Below the pieces are notes generated by a model that was given only the letters and a program-made list of their open reading frames with translations, did not search any database and was not told the DNA's origin. A program made the position numbers and the translations under genes. Below, piece after piece: positions 28,269 through 41,865 of a stretch of DNA of 64,000 nucleotides (positions are counted from its first letter, which is position 1; each line of letters begins with the position of its first letter). Source of the DNA: Hydractinia symbiolongicarpus (lineage: Eukaryota; Cnidaria; Hydrozoa; Anthoathecata; Hydractiniidae); the NCBI RefSeq assembly GCF_029227915.1, contig NC_079881.1, positions 11,383,501 through 11,447,500 on the forward strand, read 5' to 3'.

Positions 28269-30913
28269 TCTAGCTATTATTCTTAAATCCGGGGTTAACA
28301 TGCTTAAAATTTTCTGAACCTTTCAACAAAAATACCAACATATTTTAGTTAAGCACTAAAATTTATGGAAACATACAAATTTTTAAGTTTATACATTAAC
28401 TTAGTATAGTACAACTGCCTCTATTAGCCAAACTTTTGTGTATACTTTTGTTTATGAAGAAATGACCACACAAATCAACTACAGTGGAAATGTTTCACTG
28501 CAGGTTAATATTATAGTTAAACTCTAAGAAAATTTGAAAACTCTAAATTATAATAAATCCTGTCTAATAATCGTATGGTATCTTATATAATTTTTGCTGG
28601 TAATCCAAAAATGCTATATACGCTGTTTTTGTTTTATTTTTCAAAATTTGTTTTGCTTTATTAACATATTGCCTATACTCTAATTGCCTCAAGAAATAGC
28701 CATTGACCATTTCTTTCTCAACTTACCCACCCAGTCTCTCGCAATGACCACTTATGGCAATAAAACTAAAGCTAAGGGCCTTATGGAGATGTTTGGTTGT
28801 TTCAAAGGTTCATTGATAAAAGATGTTCCTTGCCCAGATATTGTTGTTTTCTGGCTAGATTGCTTTTTCGCCTTCGTTCTCTTTCTCTAAAAATGTGAAT
28901 ATCTCCACAAAGCTGTTGTCAGGTGATATTGTTTCATGCTCATATTTAATGGGGTAAATTGCCTTTTTACGATCAAACCTTAAATTGGAATTGGAATTTT
29001 GAATATTTATGCCACAAAAGAAACGACTAACGAAAAAAACCACATACAAACGGCCAATGGTTGTTTGACTTGTCAAGTTGAGTATGAACATCACCCCTAA
29101 TGTCAGGTCTTAAAATTAGAATTTTTTACATCGAATGCAATTATTTTGTAGTCACAATAAGTAGGAGTAGCTCAAACAAAACCAAAAAGTTGTTATTTAA
29201 AAATTTCACAACAAAATTACGTTGGTAATTTTTTTGCCGATGCAACTACAGTATCTTCGTATTTTATACGTCAGCAATTGCGTTGGCAGTGCCGAATGCC
29301 AACGGCAATTTTAAGGGCTGAATGTTAAGGTTGCTGACAAATTTTAAAAGTAATGAGCTAGTTAATCTAAGTAGTTATTCAAATTGGTCTCAGTATACCT
29401 GAATAATGTTACTGTACTAGTAATTTTGTGAGTAAAAAATTATATTTCTTGAGTAGCAATTTTCCTGTTTTATTTTAGATACTCATCTGTATTCAATTTT
29501 ACAATTTTAACACTATTAAGCAGATGCTAATACAGGCTGGGTAACAAAAAATTAAAATATTTAACTAATCTTTAATTTTTTTTTTTCTTTTTAAAAAACA
29601 AGAAAATAACTGTTAGATTTTTATTTTTTTATTATCTTGTTGCTATTGTGGTAATTGCAAGTAAAGTTCTCTGTACAAGGATTAATAAATGTAGAGTGCA
29701 AGTGTGGGTATATTAAACAAAAGTATATATATATTTGTTTAAATTAAAAATATTTTATAAATAAAATTTGGTATTTTTGTGCCCAACTGCTTTTATAAGA
29801 AAGCAATGTTTCAGATTATTATATACTTTCAACAGCTATAAGTTGCAAAGTAAAATATTAAAAAAAGTGAATTGATGGGTCTGTCTAAAAAAATTTAAGG
29901 TATAAAACACCATCTATATTTTTTCAGAACATCTCTTTTAAAGTTAGGAAACCTGTTGTTTTTTTTTTTGAAAACAAGAAGTGTTGGTAAATATATAATA
30001 TTGCTAAAATCTCCTAGTGTGCTCTGTACCTTTCCTTCAAGAGGTTTTAAAAAGAGAAGGAGATTATATTATTATATTACAACTCAGCTGTTCCTAATAA
30101 AATCATCTGTTGACAACAGGTTGCTGTATTGTTTTCAGATTGAATTTTAAAAACAAAAAAGTAACTGTTGCTTTCTGTTAGATTTGTTAGATAAATTTTA
30201 CCACAACAGTACCTTCTGGTGATATATATGCAAGAAATAAGTAAAATCAACTGAATGCTAGGGGTATTTGAAATACAGTAAAAGAAAATAAAAATGCAGA
30301 AAAACATAAACTGTACACATTCCCTCATGGATCTCTTGTGCTGCCTTGCTCGGCTGTTATAGTATGAAGTAATATCATTTCTTTGAGAGGAGGTATATTA
30401 CCGTGATTATATAGGTTATAATAACAAGTTATATCACATGCAAGGGCTCTAAAAACGAGCTGATTCCTTTTGTAAATGGGAAAAGAAACTTCACTAGCAT
30501 TAAATTCTGGAGCTTAACAAAGCCACCTGTTTTACTTGTCTTCAACATTAGTTTTTAATATGTTTTCCGAAAGTTCTGTTTTGTTGTTAAAGCGCTTGTC
30601 TCATTGTTGGTATGTTAAAATACAGCAAAAGCAGGAGGACAGATGGTTTTGAAATATCTTCTGTTAAGACAACATGACAAACATTTTGACAAACATGACA
30701 AGATTGAGCGTACACAAAATATATTTTCTGTTTCTGGAACCAATGACCATCTAACAGCACTTTCTAATTTTTAAAACACCAATTTTTTTCTGCCTAGAAT
30801 TATCAAGTCTTTAGTATTTTAGTATCTTTAGTATTTTTATTATGGTTTGATATTGATGTAGGAAAAATTTAAAAAAATAATTTTAGTGCTGGTTGGGGAA
30901 TTAAGAACCAAAA

Positions 30914-33900
30914 ATGAACACAGGAAAAATAGTAGAAGTGTTGTGTCCAAATGGAAGACGTCAAAAAGTTAAAGTAAATCCATCAATGACAATTTTGCAA
31001 GTAATATGATACATCTTTTTATTTTTTAGGAAAATTATCAGTTGCCACACCTACCTAAAACCTTTCAATTTACCTCAATTTTAAAAAGTTTCCTCTAAAC
31101 TAAAAAGGATCATTATGTTTATAATCTTAAATTTGATTGGTCCTAAATGTTTTTCAAAAAAAATTACATTGGGGGAGAAGTATTGAGTTTTCAATTGTAT
31201 TTGTTATACTTAATTAAGAAAAGCATCGTTTTTTCTTCTCCAAGTTTAGATAAGATACGAAACGTCTTCTCAAATAAAAATCCCCTAAAAAGTATTCAAT
31301 CCCTCTGAATTTGTAGCAACCATATTGTATTTGAAGGTATAATTTTCTAAAGAATAACCTTATTTCTTTGTTTAGGTTCTGCAAACAGTGTGTGAGAAAC
31401 AAGGCTATGATCATGCTGAGTATGACTTAAAGTAGGTATTTCCGCAATTTTTGCTAAGTATATATTGTTCTTTAATCCATTTTGAAAAGAAATTAGAATA
31501 AGTTAAAGCCTACATTTATAGTGTTTATCTTTAGACATTTGCAAAAAGTACTGAATGTAACATCAATGATGAGGTTTTTGAATCTTGCTAACAATGCCAA
31601 GCTTGAGATGATCAAATGTATCAAAACAAGGCCAGGTGTGTAACAAATTAAGTAATATCAGTGAGAATATTGTGCACATTCTAAACACAGTAACATTAAT
31701 ATTCCGAAGTCTGTTTGATTCGATTAAGTAGACGAACTAATAAAGCTTATACATAAGCTGGAATATTTTTAACATGGCTTTTTTGTTTTCCCTAGGGTGT
31801 TAGTGATATAACTCTGCTTTTTATATAACTATTTTCTGTTTCGACTATATTTAGCTTCTAGTGTAACTGTAGCTTTGCAGTTAGAAGATGGTTCTCGTCT
31901 TCAACATCAATTTAATCCAAATACTACTCTATGGAATCTCTTAAATCACTTTCAACAAAAAAGGTAGGAAATTTAAAGAAATGTAGCAATATGCAGTAAA
32001 TATGTAATTGTTAACAATTATTAACGTTCAACAAATCAATTAATTCAACCACAGGTAGATAAAAACATCATTTAAATGAATGCAGCTTTTTTAAAAAAAT
32101 AATTTAAACACAAGTGGTTTAAACTTATTTTGATAATGCAATTGAATTCAGAATGTGCAATAAATTGCCTGCCTGGACTACTATTGCAGTGCAGACTGCT
32201 AATGTGTGGGCATGTGTCTGTGCAATCACACATATCTCATCGAATTCCCTGCATAAACAACTTGGATAATTCAACAATTTCCTGTTGTTTTCTTTTTTAG
32301 CAAGAATGATACCACCAAAGAAGAAGCAGTGTGTGTATATATGGGAAATGAGGTAATCAATGTTTACTACTAAAAGGAGTTTTGTATTTTACCTTATTCC
32401 AACTTCTATGAAAATTCCATCTCTCTAGTAATCCCTGCTTTTAGGCAAAGATTGAAAATCTATTTTTCCCTGTCTATCATCCTACATGCTTAATTGCTAT
32501 CTATTTCTGTCACGTTTTGCCTACATAAAATACCCCCAATCACATAAAGTCACCAGACTTGGAGTCATAGAAGTTTTGGAATTATCTAGAAGGAATTTAC
32601 ATCTTGGGTTGGCTTTTTCAGCTATTTCTCAGCTCTATAAGAAACAAAAATTTCAGCAGAATCAGAAAAGCAAGTTAAAAACATGACATAGTAAAATATG
32701 TTTTACGAATGATATGACTATTCGTGTATCCATCAATGTTTGTCACTGTTATCTAAAAAATAATAATTTGATCTTCTTTTTAATGCCAGTCCTTTTTAAA
32801 ACATTTCAGCATAATTTAATTTAGCAGCACTGGTGCAACAAGTTTCATAATTAATGTTTCATAATTCGTATAATTCAAATTGGTGTTTTGCAAAAAAAAT
32901 GTATTAATAATTTAACATTATATATTTAGAATGTTATTATAATTTTATTTAAATAAAAAATTTATCTACGGACATTTCAATTATATATCTTAAAATCAAT
33001 TTATTTAATAAGAAACTGAAGTGGTTTAATGCTAAGTAAGTCTCATACAATATAATATGACAGTATCAGCATAATTCATCCTAACCTCGTTTTGCCAGGG
33101 CCTTGTTTAACAACTTCATATTTCAAAGTTATTCCATCAGTCTTTTGCGAAACAGTGTCTTTATACTCACAAAAATTTCTTATAGTCATTAAATGTCCCC
33201 GAAAGTCAATTTCTGTGACTAGCTGGATTAGTAAAAAGGCATAGTACTCACAAGGAACGTAAAATCTTTTGAAATACAGAGCACCCTTCAAACACTTTGG
33301 CAAGTTTCTTTTCACCATCAGTCATCTCACAGCATTCTTTGCATCTGCCCTCAACTTTCGAAGATTTTCACTACACATACCCTTATAAAAAAACTCTTTT
33401 TTCCGTCTGTCATCCATAAATCATACTATGTAACTACTTGTCAAAATCATCATTAGACATAAGTTCATGCGACGACAACTTTATTAACAAATGCTCTACC
33501 CAAATTGTAATTATGAAATTTAAAGACAGCCTTGACGTACCAGGAACAACAACATCATTACATCATTACTAGATATTTTGTCAAAAGCTCATTGTAAGCA
33601 ATCGTGCTTTGATTATAAGTAACCAAAATATATCGATTTAAACCTTTAATTCCATGTTGTAATAACTTATTCCCATACATCTTCTATTCTCCAGATTTGT
33701 TCTCAAATGTAAAACAACAAATTTTATTTCTATCTGTCAACAATACTAACATTCAAAAATAAATACACTACCACATATATAACACCTTCACCTTACGCCA
33801 TCAACCAAATTTTTCACAACTATTCAACTTTTTTATTTTAAAAGTTAATGACCTAAAACCTTTAAAAGTATCTAACCACCAATCATTATCGTAATCACAC

Positions 33901-36900
33901 CACCACCTCTAAATTCAACAGCAATAACCTCAGCTGGCGTGGTGGCGTTTGCGGCATTGAGATATTTTTTGAATTTGAGAAAGTGGTTGATGTCCTGCGC
34001 CAGGCAAATAATGGTACAAATTCCTCTTCTCAGAAGGGACCTGAGACCAGTAAAAATAAATTTTGTCAGTTTATAAAGTTTAACAGAAACCCTTTTGTAC
34101 CGCTTTTGTTTTATCGCACTTAAAATTTTAATTATTTTACTTACCAGCATGTCAAAGTTGCTATAGTTTTCCCTTTATTTTTGAAATGTATTCCTGGTTT
34201 GGTTGATTTGTTAAATTTAAGCTCAGTAATAAAATGTCAAAACTCGGATGGCCTTTTTAAAGCTCCTGTAGATATGCATTCAATTTTATTTGTCAACTTC
34301 TAATTTTACTCCTAATATTTGTTTTATAGTACAAAGGCGCTCAAACAATGGAATCTACTACTTTAAAATCTATGGGTATCTCTGGTGGTAGGGCAGCTAT
34401 CAGGTATATAATTATTTTATCAGTATGAAACCGAACCTATATAAAAAGATAAAAGTATACCATATTCCCATATTTAGAAAGTCTGCTTTTTGAGTTTGCA
34501 GTGAAAATGCTCTATACATCAGCAGTAGGAATAATTAGTTATATGAATATAACGAAAACCATGTTTCAAATGCACTTTAAGTGAGGAGTATACGTTCTGT
34601 GTGAATGTTGATTTTTTTGTGCCTTTGTTGTGGTTTTGTTTTGCAGAGTTCTTATTTCTCTGCAGACTTTTTTACCGTAAAATTGAAGAGACAGAAGTAA
34701 ATTTATCCGTAAAAGCAAAACAGACAAGCAGTTCGCTAACGGATGATATAAAATTCACTTCTGACATAGCAGGTAATCCAATATTTTTAATTTAAACAAA
34801 CGCCTTGTTTTAGCACCTTTCATAGAAGCACATGAAGTGGGTGTTCTATGTAAACTAAAGACCTCTTACAAAGTTTATGTGTTTATTATTATAGATACAG
34901 GCGTATACTAAGAATGTTTTAATTGAAATTTTGTTGGGGTTTGACCTGTACTTAAATTTCAGAACCTAATGAAAAAAAGATCAAACTGGAAGTCGTTTCT
35001 AGTGTTAAATCGGATGAGAGGGAGTTATCAAGTTCATCTACATTGCAACAAGCAGCATTGGGTCCTCCACCACGGAGTATATTTCCTGAAAATGAGACAG
35101 TGCCTGACAGATCAAGTATATTTCCAGCAAATACAGCTGAACCAGTTGAACCTAAGAGTGCAGCAGTTAAAAACGAGTTTGCTGACTTTCAGGTATACAT
35201 AAGTTCTAAGCTGATAGCATTTTGTGAATTGATTTCAATGTATTCAAATTAACATTGGAATTGGTTTCAATGTATCCACTTTAAATCCAAAAGTTACTAC
35301 TGCTGGTGAAATTTTGGAACACTCGTGAAATGTGTCGTTGAAGATTTATTAAAAGTTCGTCCAGTTACATTTTTTTTGACATAACTGACTACGTCACTGG
35401 CAGGTTAGCTTTCTTATTGCAAGATAGTTTGAATCCATAAATAAATAAACTTGACTATTAAAATATTAAGGATTATTTTATTATTTTATTTTTTAGTTTC
35501 CAGAAACCTCCAACGGTAACATGGAGGAAGAAGATCCAGCAATTGATCCAAAATTAATGTTTGTGTTTTTCTATCTGTTTCTTGTTTTCATACCTATCTA
35601 GATTCTCAGTGCTAAATTTATTTTTTTCACTATTAATAACATAGTTGTGACTTATGTCTCATCCTAAAATCAATGTTATAAAATAAAATCGTTAGAACAA
35701 GCAAGTGAAACTTTTACATGCACTAGTAAGGCATCAAATCAGCTGCAAGCGATTGTATGTTAGGAGCTGTAATTTGTACTATGCCTTCTTTATAAACTTT
35801 GTTAAATTCATCAAACGAGCTGAGATAGGATAGAAGATAAATTTATTCTTTTAGGCGAACAGAAGTAAAACTTTCAATGCCGTGTGAAAGGAGAGCTATC
35901 TTGTACAGTATAAATTCATCTGATTTGACAACAAGTTCAACAGAAGGTACGTTTCCTCACTCTTCTCTCTATTCATTTACGTAAGACCTTTTGTGTACAA
36001 TCACTTTATAAAATATGAGTTGTCTTGCACATTGTGTTAACCAAAGCTACCTGTTGTCTGAGGTACCTAAAAATTTAGTTCGTTATCTCGAAAATTTTGC
36101 TATCTGAAACTTCTTTTCTGGAAACCATTGCTACAGCGCGCCCTCCCTACCTGCCTATACTGCAACAACCACACCCCTTTGCAAAGCTCTTTTTTTTGCC
36201 TTGGAGGGTAGCAGGTCAGATATATTGACCCTCTCCTGAGGAAACCAGCCTAAATGAGGGTAGGGTCATATCTATTTCTATATTTACACATATTTCTGTC
36301 TAAATATCTCCCTTCAACTAACCTTTTTTCATTAAAGCATCACGAAAATAAAGTCTGCAAACCTCTAACAAGGTTGGTTGTCATCTCGCCATCTTGTCAT
36401 CTTAGATTTCTGATCGATAATAATTATACCTTTAGAACTAGACGACAATTTTTTTGAGGTGACGATAGATGACTTAAGAAAACGTTTAACTGATTTAAAA
36501 TCTGACAAGTAAGTGAACTAATTACATTTTGCTTTGTTTGTTTGTTGTTTTATTTTGTTGTTTGTTTGTTTGTTTGTTTGTTCCCTATTTTGTTTGTTAT
36601 ATTTTTTCTCATTGCCTTACTTAAATAAGCACGCAAACTTTGATTTTTGTGTTGGATTTATCAAAACATCAAATGCACATGTTTTTTGTAAGCAACAAGT
36701 TGCTGCGGACTGAGGTTAAGAATCCGGCGGAAACTTTAGCAACGGCTGGCCAGACTGGAATGAAAGGTCTTTAAAACAATAACATTAAAATTAAAAAATA
36801 GCAAGTGTAAATTGACCTCTTAAAAAAACTTATACTATACGAATACCTACCAACTTCTTTGCAACTATGAGATTGGAATAAAAAAATTACCCTTAGCAAC

Positions 36901-39900
36901 CGAGACTGAAATGAAAAATGGGGTATCTTATAAAAAATGTGGAACGTTTGCTTAGAGTCACTATCTCTAAATGGCACCTTAATCCACCTACAAATGAGGA
37001 ACTAATTAGAAAAGAAGAGACCAAGCAAAGAATATGCGTGTGGATAGAGGTTTAATAATTGACTGAAGGAAAAGGATATTTAAGTCATAAAAATGTTTAT
37101 TTTTTCTTATTGATTTATTTATTTATATACAAACAAGTAAAGCGAAGGAGGAAGCTATGTTGTTAACAAAGACAAGTCGACAACGTCTAGAATTAGAAAA
37201 ACTCGCCAACTTTCAAAAGGTATAACTTGATTTTATCTTACAACGGGTTTTTAGGAGTACCTCACCTTACTTTGCTTTTAAAAAAATGCTCGACATATAC
37301 TGGCGACTGGTCTCTCTCCATCTGTTAAACACGTAATCTGCATATGAAGCTTCTTTTTAGCTGTTACAAAACCTTGGCCTTCCCCATTTAAGTGATAGCT
37401 CCTAATTACTTTGACATAGTGTTCTGTCAAATTTTTATTAAGACTTTTTGAGAAGTACAGGAAAGAACTGTTACCAATCCTAATATTTGATATTCTCTCG
37501 CTCTTTTATCTTTTTCATTTGCATATACTTATTTTTAGATTCCAATCCGATTTCAGTTTCCGGATAAAACGGTGTTGCAAGCATTTTTTCGTCCGTTGGA
37601 AACAGGTATTACTCGTGATTGCGTACTGTTGTACTATGCGCTTCTTTACAACACTGGTAGAGAATTTGAATTTGCACACCCTTTCAAAACCTTTCCATCT
37701 TTTTTTCTATTTTAGTTAAAAGCGTAGATGAATTCCTTTTGGAATATTTATCGGATGAAATTAGAGTTTATGAAATATGTAAGATGTAATTTGCTGTTAT
37801 TTATTTGTTTTTCTTTATTTGTTTTTTACTTAAAGCTCGTTTCCATTTGACTTTTTTTTCCGCTAAAGCGCAAAAAGCTCATTCGTGCGCACTTTGATTT
37901 TGTCCAAGTGCGCATGTGCTCACAAGAAAAGCTCGTGAGCAAGTAGCAGTAGTGAAAAGCAGTAGCAGTAGTGAATTGGAAACGAGACTGTCAATCATTT
38001 TTTTTTTTATTGTTTGTGTTAGAAGTTTATATTTCTTTCATTCTTTTCAGTCACTACCCCTCCAAAATTCATTCTAAACGATCGCCAGCAGACTTTACAT
38101 AAGGTATCTACAGAATTATGTTAACAATAAAGTACTATTTCATGTTCTTTTATTTTTGAAATTTCGGATAGGAGTCAATTCTATCCGTGAAAGCATGTAA
38201 AAGAAGGCAAAAATCTAAGTGGCATTGATAGCTATAGAAAAATATGATTCGGATATAAAAATCTTGCTTCGCCAAAAATTTACGACGATGTTTTGCGTGT
38301 ATTCTCGGCCGTTGTATTCATCCCGCGAGTTTTCCGCGAACATAAAAATGAAACTTAAACTTATTAAAGAAATATTGTTTCATCAAACCCATTTTTTGTA
38401 TAAAAAGCTATTTTATTATACCTATCGTTGTTGCGCCCTAAACCGTATCAATCTAAAACAGGATTCGAAATTGCACTTCATGTTACGTAATGGAATTCGC
38501 CGAACCGTTACCAAGGCATTTTCCAATCTGAACCGTGTCAGATAATATGACGTCATGAAGGGAAACCAGTATAAAATAAATTTAACGTCATAAAAAATCA
38601 GTCTTCGCAAGATTTATGTCGCGCGCAAGACTTTCAAAGTGAATTCTAACTTTGATAAATTTTAAGTGAAACTTGAAGATATTATAAAATATAAAGTATG
38701 GATGATTTAGAAGTAGATGACGTTCGTTATCTGTTATACACCAAAGGATTTGTGGTGAAAGAACCGCAAGAAACAAAGCAGTTGAAAGCACGGTTATTTG
38801 AAATGGAAGAAGAGTGTGCAGAAAATGAAAACGAGAAAGAAAAACAGGTACTTGCATGCGCTAAAGAGAGAGACGAAATTCAAGATTATTTAGAGAAAGA
38901 ATGCATCGAGGTAGCCCGATCATACCGTTTGGAATGCCTGAAATTTGAACGATTAGAGAACCAGTTACGACTTCGTAATGCATGCAATAGAGGCTTCATG
39001 ACAGCCCTAAAAGCAAGAGAGAAGAGACTTATCGCATTGGATCAAAAGTTCAACGAGACAAAGCGAGCAACTGAGTTGTATAAGAAAGAAGTTTCTAGAT
39101 TACGCAAAAGTATTAAGAAGCTGCAGGATGGTACCAAAGGTGGTCGAAAGGAGGTGGTGAGTAAAAGAAGTGATGCAAAGAAAATTGGTACAACTCCAAA
39201 AGCAGTTAAGACTCAGAGTCCATTTAACAATGCTCATCCCATCCTGCCGCCTATCAAATCAAAACAAAACACAAGTTATTTTATCCCTAACTCACCACCG
39301 CCCACTAAAGATACCCTTCCACCGCCCACCAAAGACGCCCTCCCATTACTTCCTACCCCTCCAACATCAAGTAAGCCAGAAGCTCGATATGTGCGAAAAT
39401 TTCGAACACCATCGAGCAAGAAACCGCTACCACCAATTGGACAACAGAAAGAAGTTCTACTCCCTCTGAGAAAACGCTTGCCGTAAGCAGTAGACAAGCG
39501 TTAACTAGATAGAGAAGGCTGGAGGTGTGCTAGCCTATGGACCACGGAACAAATTCTTTCGCCTGCGGTTAAACGATTGGAATAAACATTGGAAGAATAA
39601 GTATAGCGGCAGATAGCTGTAAAAGGTATGCTAGCCCATGGATGACGGAATAAAGTCCTGTTGTCTTGGGTAAAACGATTGGAATAAACATTGGAAGAAT
39701 AAGTAGCTTCAGAAGATATATCTTCTGAAGCTACTTATTCATATATGGTAGCCCATGGATGACGAAAGGCCACCCTGGCTCGTCTAAAAAACGATCGCTA
39801 TAAGCAGTTGAGGAGCGGTTAGTAACAAGAGATGGGCGAGAAATGGAAATCCTGCCGCCTCCGAATAAATGATTACGACAAACAGCGGAAAAACATTGAT

Positions 39901-41865
39901 AGCAAGAGATGGTTACAGAAAATCTGTTTTGGAACCACTTCATTTTAATATTCTTGTTTGCTATTGTATAGTAACTTCATTTTACCAGGGTGGGAAACCG
40001 TGGAATTTATTTGCTAAAAAATCATCATAGCTACTTGCAACAATGTACAACTGTTACTATTAAGTTCGAGAAAGCTAGCTGAGTGGCTGACATCCATATG
40101 TAGACAACCAGAAGTTCAAGTACACTTGAATTGACCAAGTACTGTCGCCCTAGCCCATATTTGAACTAGGCGTAGCGGAGTTTCTACTGGTACACACAAG
40201 ACTGAAACAGCATTAAGAAGCTTGATAAACCATGTACATATTTGTCTCTCTGATTTTAGGCCAAACTTTTCCCGGCTGCACTAATACATGTATCAACAAA
40301 AAATAAATTCAGTAAGTATGAATTAACTTTTTCTTGAAAATCTTATACGAGTTCGGGTTTTTACGGAATATCTTTTAGTGTTTTGTCAAATTTCTCAAGG
40401 AGTAATTTCAAATGGTGGGTGGTTAAAATCTGGAGTATTGGTTAAAATGGGTTTTGTTTTAACTTGTTAATATATCAATTACGAAGAGGTACACTATGTC
40501 GCTAAATTGTAGTGTCAAAATTATTAATAATTTGTCTTATGCTAATTTTGCGCAACGAACAATTTCGCGCGCATCTCATGTTTTTCCATGTTTGATTTTT
40601 ATTTACAGATATAAAGGAGGTAATTTTAGGGTGTGTTTTGTGAAAAGTTTTTCTGTATGTTGACTTAAACTTTCGCCCCTTAGAAAAATACGTTAAAGAC
40701 AAATATATGGACGACTTAAAAACATACGAGGAAGCAGAGGCTATTTTAAAACATGATCTTGAAAGGTATGATATGAAATGAAAATTGTGCTTGATGATAG
40801 TGTTGTCAAAAATAATAATCGCTCCATTTTAGAAGTCACGGTACACAAAAGAAAACCAACCATGTAAACAACATAGCAACGACCACCCCCGCTACAACTG
40901 CTAGTGCCGTAACATCAAAAACCTCCGGTGCCAAAAAAAGGAATGTGCCCAAATGGTTTAAAACAGGAAGGTAAGGCTTAGAGTCTGTAAAACTGTAAAA
41001 TTTCGAGAAGATCGAAAGTAGTTAATCACAGAGAAAATCAATTCCCTTAAAATGTACTCCAAAAATTTGGGTATTGTGGATTTTTTTTACTCATTTTTTC
41101 ACTCATATCCACTGTACCAAAATTTGTTTGCACATTACCTTTTTTTACCGTATAGCCACTTCTTCCATATAAACTCCCAGCGCAAAACTTAAATTTTCTT
41201 AAGCTCAGGACCACACATTTTCTTAGAAGACCAGCTGGAAGTGACATGGAAGTGAGCAAATGGACATGTTTGCGTAAAACGTCAATACAATACATTAACA
41301 AGATCAACGTTTAAAATTTAACGCCCCCCCCCCACCCCACTTAACTTCCCCTCCCTCTCTCCCCCCCCGTAACTTCAACGATAAAATGTGTCGTCTTTCT
41401 GAGTTTTACCGTACACTTTTTGATTTGTGAGTTACCACCTGAAGATATAACTTTTTGCATGCTTATATTTCACAAATGTGTATTTAGTGCCCTTTCAGCA
41501 AATAAACAACTTTTCTTTTCGTCAGGAACATTAGTCACATCACATCGTGCAAAATGAAAGTAAAATTGCGCTTTTTAACATGGACAGATGATCTTTATGG
41601 CAATTACAACTTGGGAGCCACCTTTAGATAAGATATTTTGTGTATTTTGCAGACCGGAACAGGGCTTTTTTTTAAAAGCATACTTTGTTTGACGCTGGAA
41701 TGGTTAAAAATGGAAAAAGAATACTTGGGTTTTAAATTACATAAAGAAAGATAAAAGATTTCGAGATCTTAGGTGGTTTTACATAACAAAGTTTTGTCAA
41801 TTTTAATAATCGAAATATTGACGTCACTTGGGACAACTTCACTATTTTTTTTCTTTTTTAGGTAG
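30914..41865 (+). CDS. ASPSCR1: ASPSCR1/TUG-like UBX-domain tether protein
   Basis: A 527-residue homologue of human ASPSCR1 (553 residues). TUG tethers GLUT4 vesicles and binds and disassembles p97/VCP hexamers. Exons: 30914-31000, 31376-31431, 31535-31635, 31855-31963, 32301-32352, 34330-34403, 34666-34772, 34963-35192, 35497-35558, 35855-35946, 36436-36508, 37138-37219, 37539-37605, 37716-37778, 38051-38103, 40260-40311, 40684-40765, 40833-40970, 41862-41865. All junctions are in phase. The N-terminal ubiquitin-like domain has VEVLCPNGRRQKVKV and NNAKLEMIK. The second has VTVALQLEDGSRLQ and TLWNLLNHF. The C-terminal UBX region has IPIRFQFPDKTVLQAFFRP, TTPPKFILND and KLFPAALIHV. The end VPKWFKTGR matches the vertebrate C-terminus in type. 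The last exon contributes only G plus the TAG stop. Intron 15 contains another gene. Confidence 0.95.
38548..38592 (+). promoter_or_regulatory. CRE-like site and TATA box before the nested gene
   Basis: A perfect palindromic cAMP-response/ATF element TGACGTCA (38548-38555) is followed by TATAAAAT (38570-38577) and a half-site CGTCAT (38586-38591), all within 150 bp upstream of the ATG at 38698. The motifs are seen directly. Their use as the nested gene's promoter is inferred from position. Confidence 0.5.
38698..39486 (+). CDS. Nested single-exon coiled-coil protein, unknown family
   Basis: A 262-residue open frame within intron 15 of the TUG gene, same strand. Residues 1-25 are acidic with MDDLEVDDVRYLLYTKGFVV. 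Residues about 25-145 are almost pure charged helix (Glu/Lys/Arg/Leu heptads), predicted coiled coil. From about 146 it turns basic, then Pro-rich with a doubled PPPTKD[TA]LP motif (about 205-220), and ends KPLPPIGQQKEVLLPLRKRL. No signal peptide or membrane segment is seen. Domain contrast, coding-like composition and the promoter motifs upstream argue that it is real. Being intronless inside an intron suggests a retrogene or a lineage-specific gene. Not recognised. Confidence 0.75.
   Translation: MDDLEVDDVRYLLYTKGFVVKEPQETKQLKARLFEMEEECAENENEKEKQVLACAKERDEIQDYLEKECIEVARSYRLECLKFERLENQLRLRNACNRGFMTALKAREKRLIALDQKFNETKRATELYKKEVSRLRKSIKKLQDGTKGGRKEVVSKRSDAKKIGTTPKAVKTQSPFNNAHPILPPIKSKQNTSYFIPNSPPPTKDTLPPPTKDALPLLPTPPTSSKPEARYVRKFRTPSSKKPLPPIGQQKEVLLPLRKRLP
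39520..39940. repeat. Imperfect ~100-bp tandem repeats with a 44-bp palindrome
   Basis: Two clear units share ATGCTAGCC(C/T)ATGGA and AAACGATTGGAATAAACATT+GGAAGAATAAGTA (near 39526-39604 and 39630-39705). Weaker units follow to 39940. A perfect 44-bp palindrome sits at 39697-39740 (GAATAAGTAGCTTCAGAAGA, then TA, and the reverse complement). It appears to mark an inversion junction between units. It lies directly after the nested gene and could be in its 3' UTR. Confidence 0.75.

Larger units (their letters stand above)
22961..30913. other. 8-kb gene-poor intergenic region
   Basis: AT-rich with no convincing multi-exon gene. It contains an inverted repeat CAATTGGATCTT / AAGATCCAATTG (24319-24330, 24351-24362), a LINE fragment (25117-25417), a CCTCGTCCC-family MITE (27329-27416) and a 42-bp palindrome (28227-28268). 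Short simple A/T tracts also occur. Open frames around 24113-24465 occur on both strands and match nothing I recognise. Confidence 0.5.

Noticed and set aside
34648-34665. Upstream TTTGCAG acceptor for TUG exon 7
   Set aside because: In phase 2 it runs into TAA after 11 codons. The acceptor CTCTGCAG at 34665 keeps the frame and the family sequence.
40610-40620. 11-nt micro-exon ATATAAAGGAG in TUG
   Set aside because: Including it breaks the frame of exon 40684. Direct joining of 40311 to 40684 restores it.
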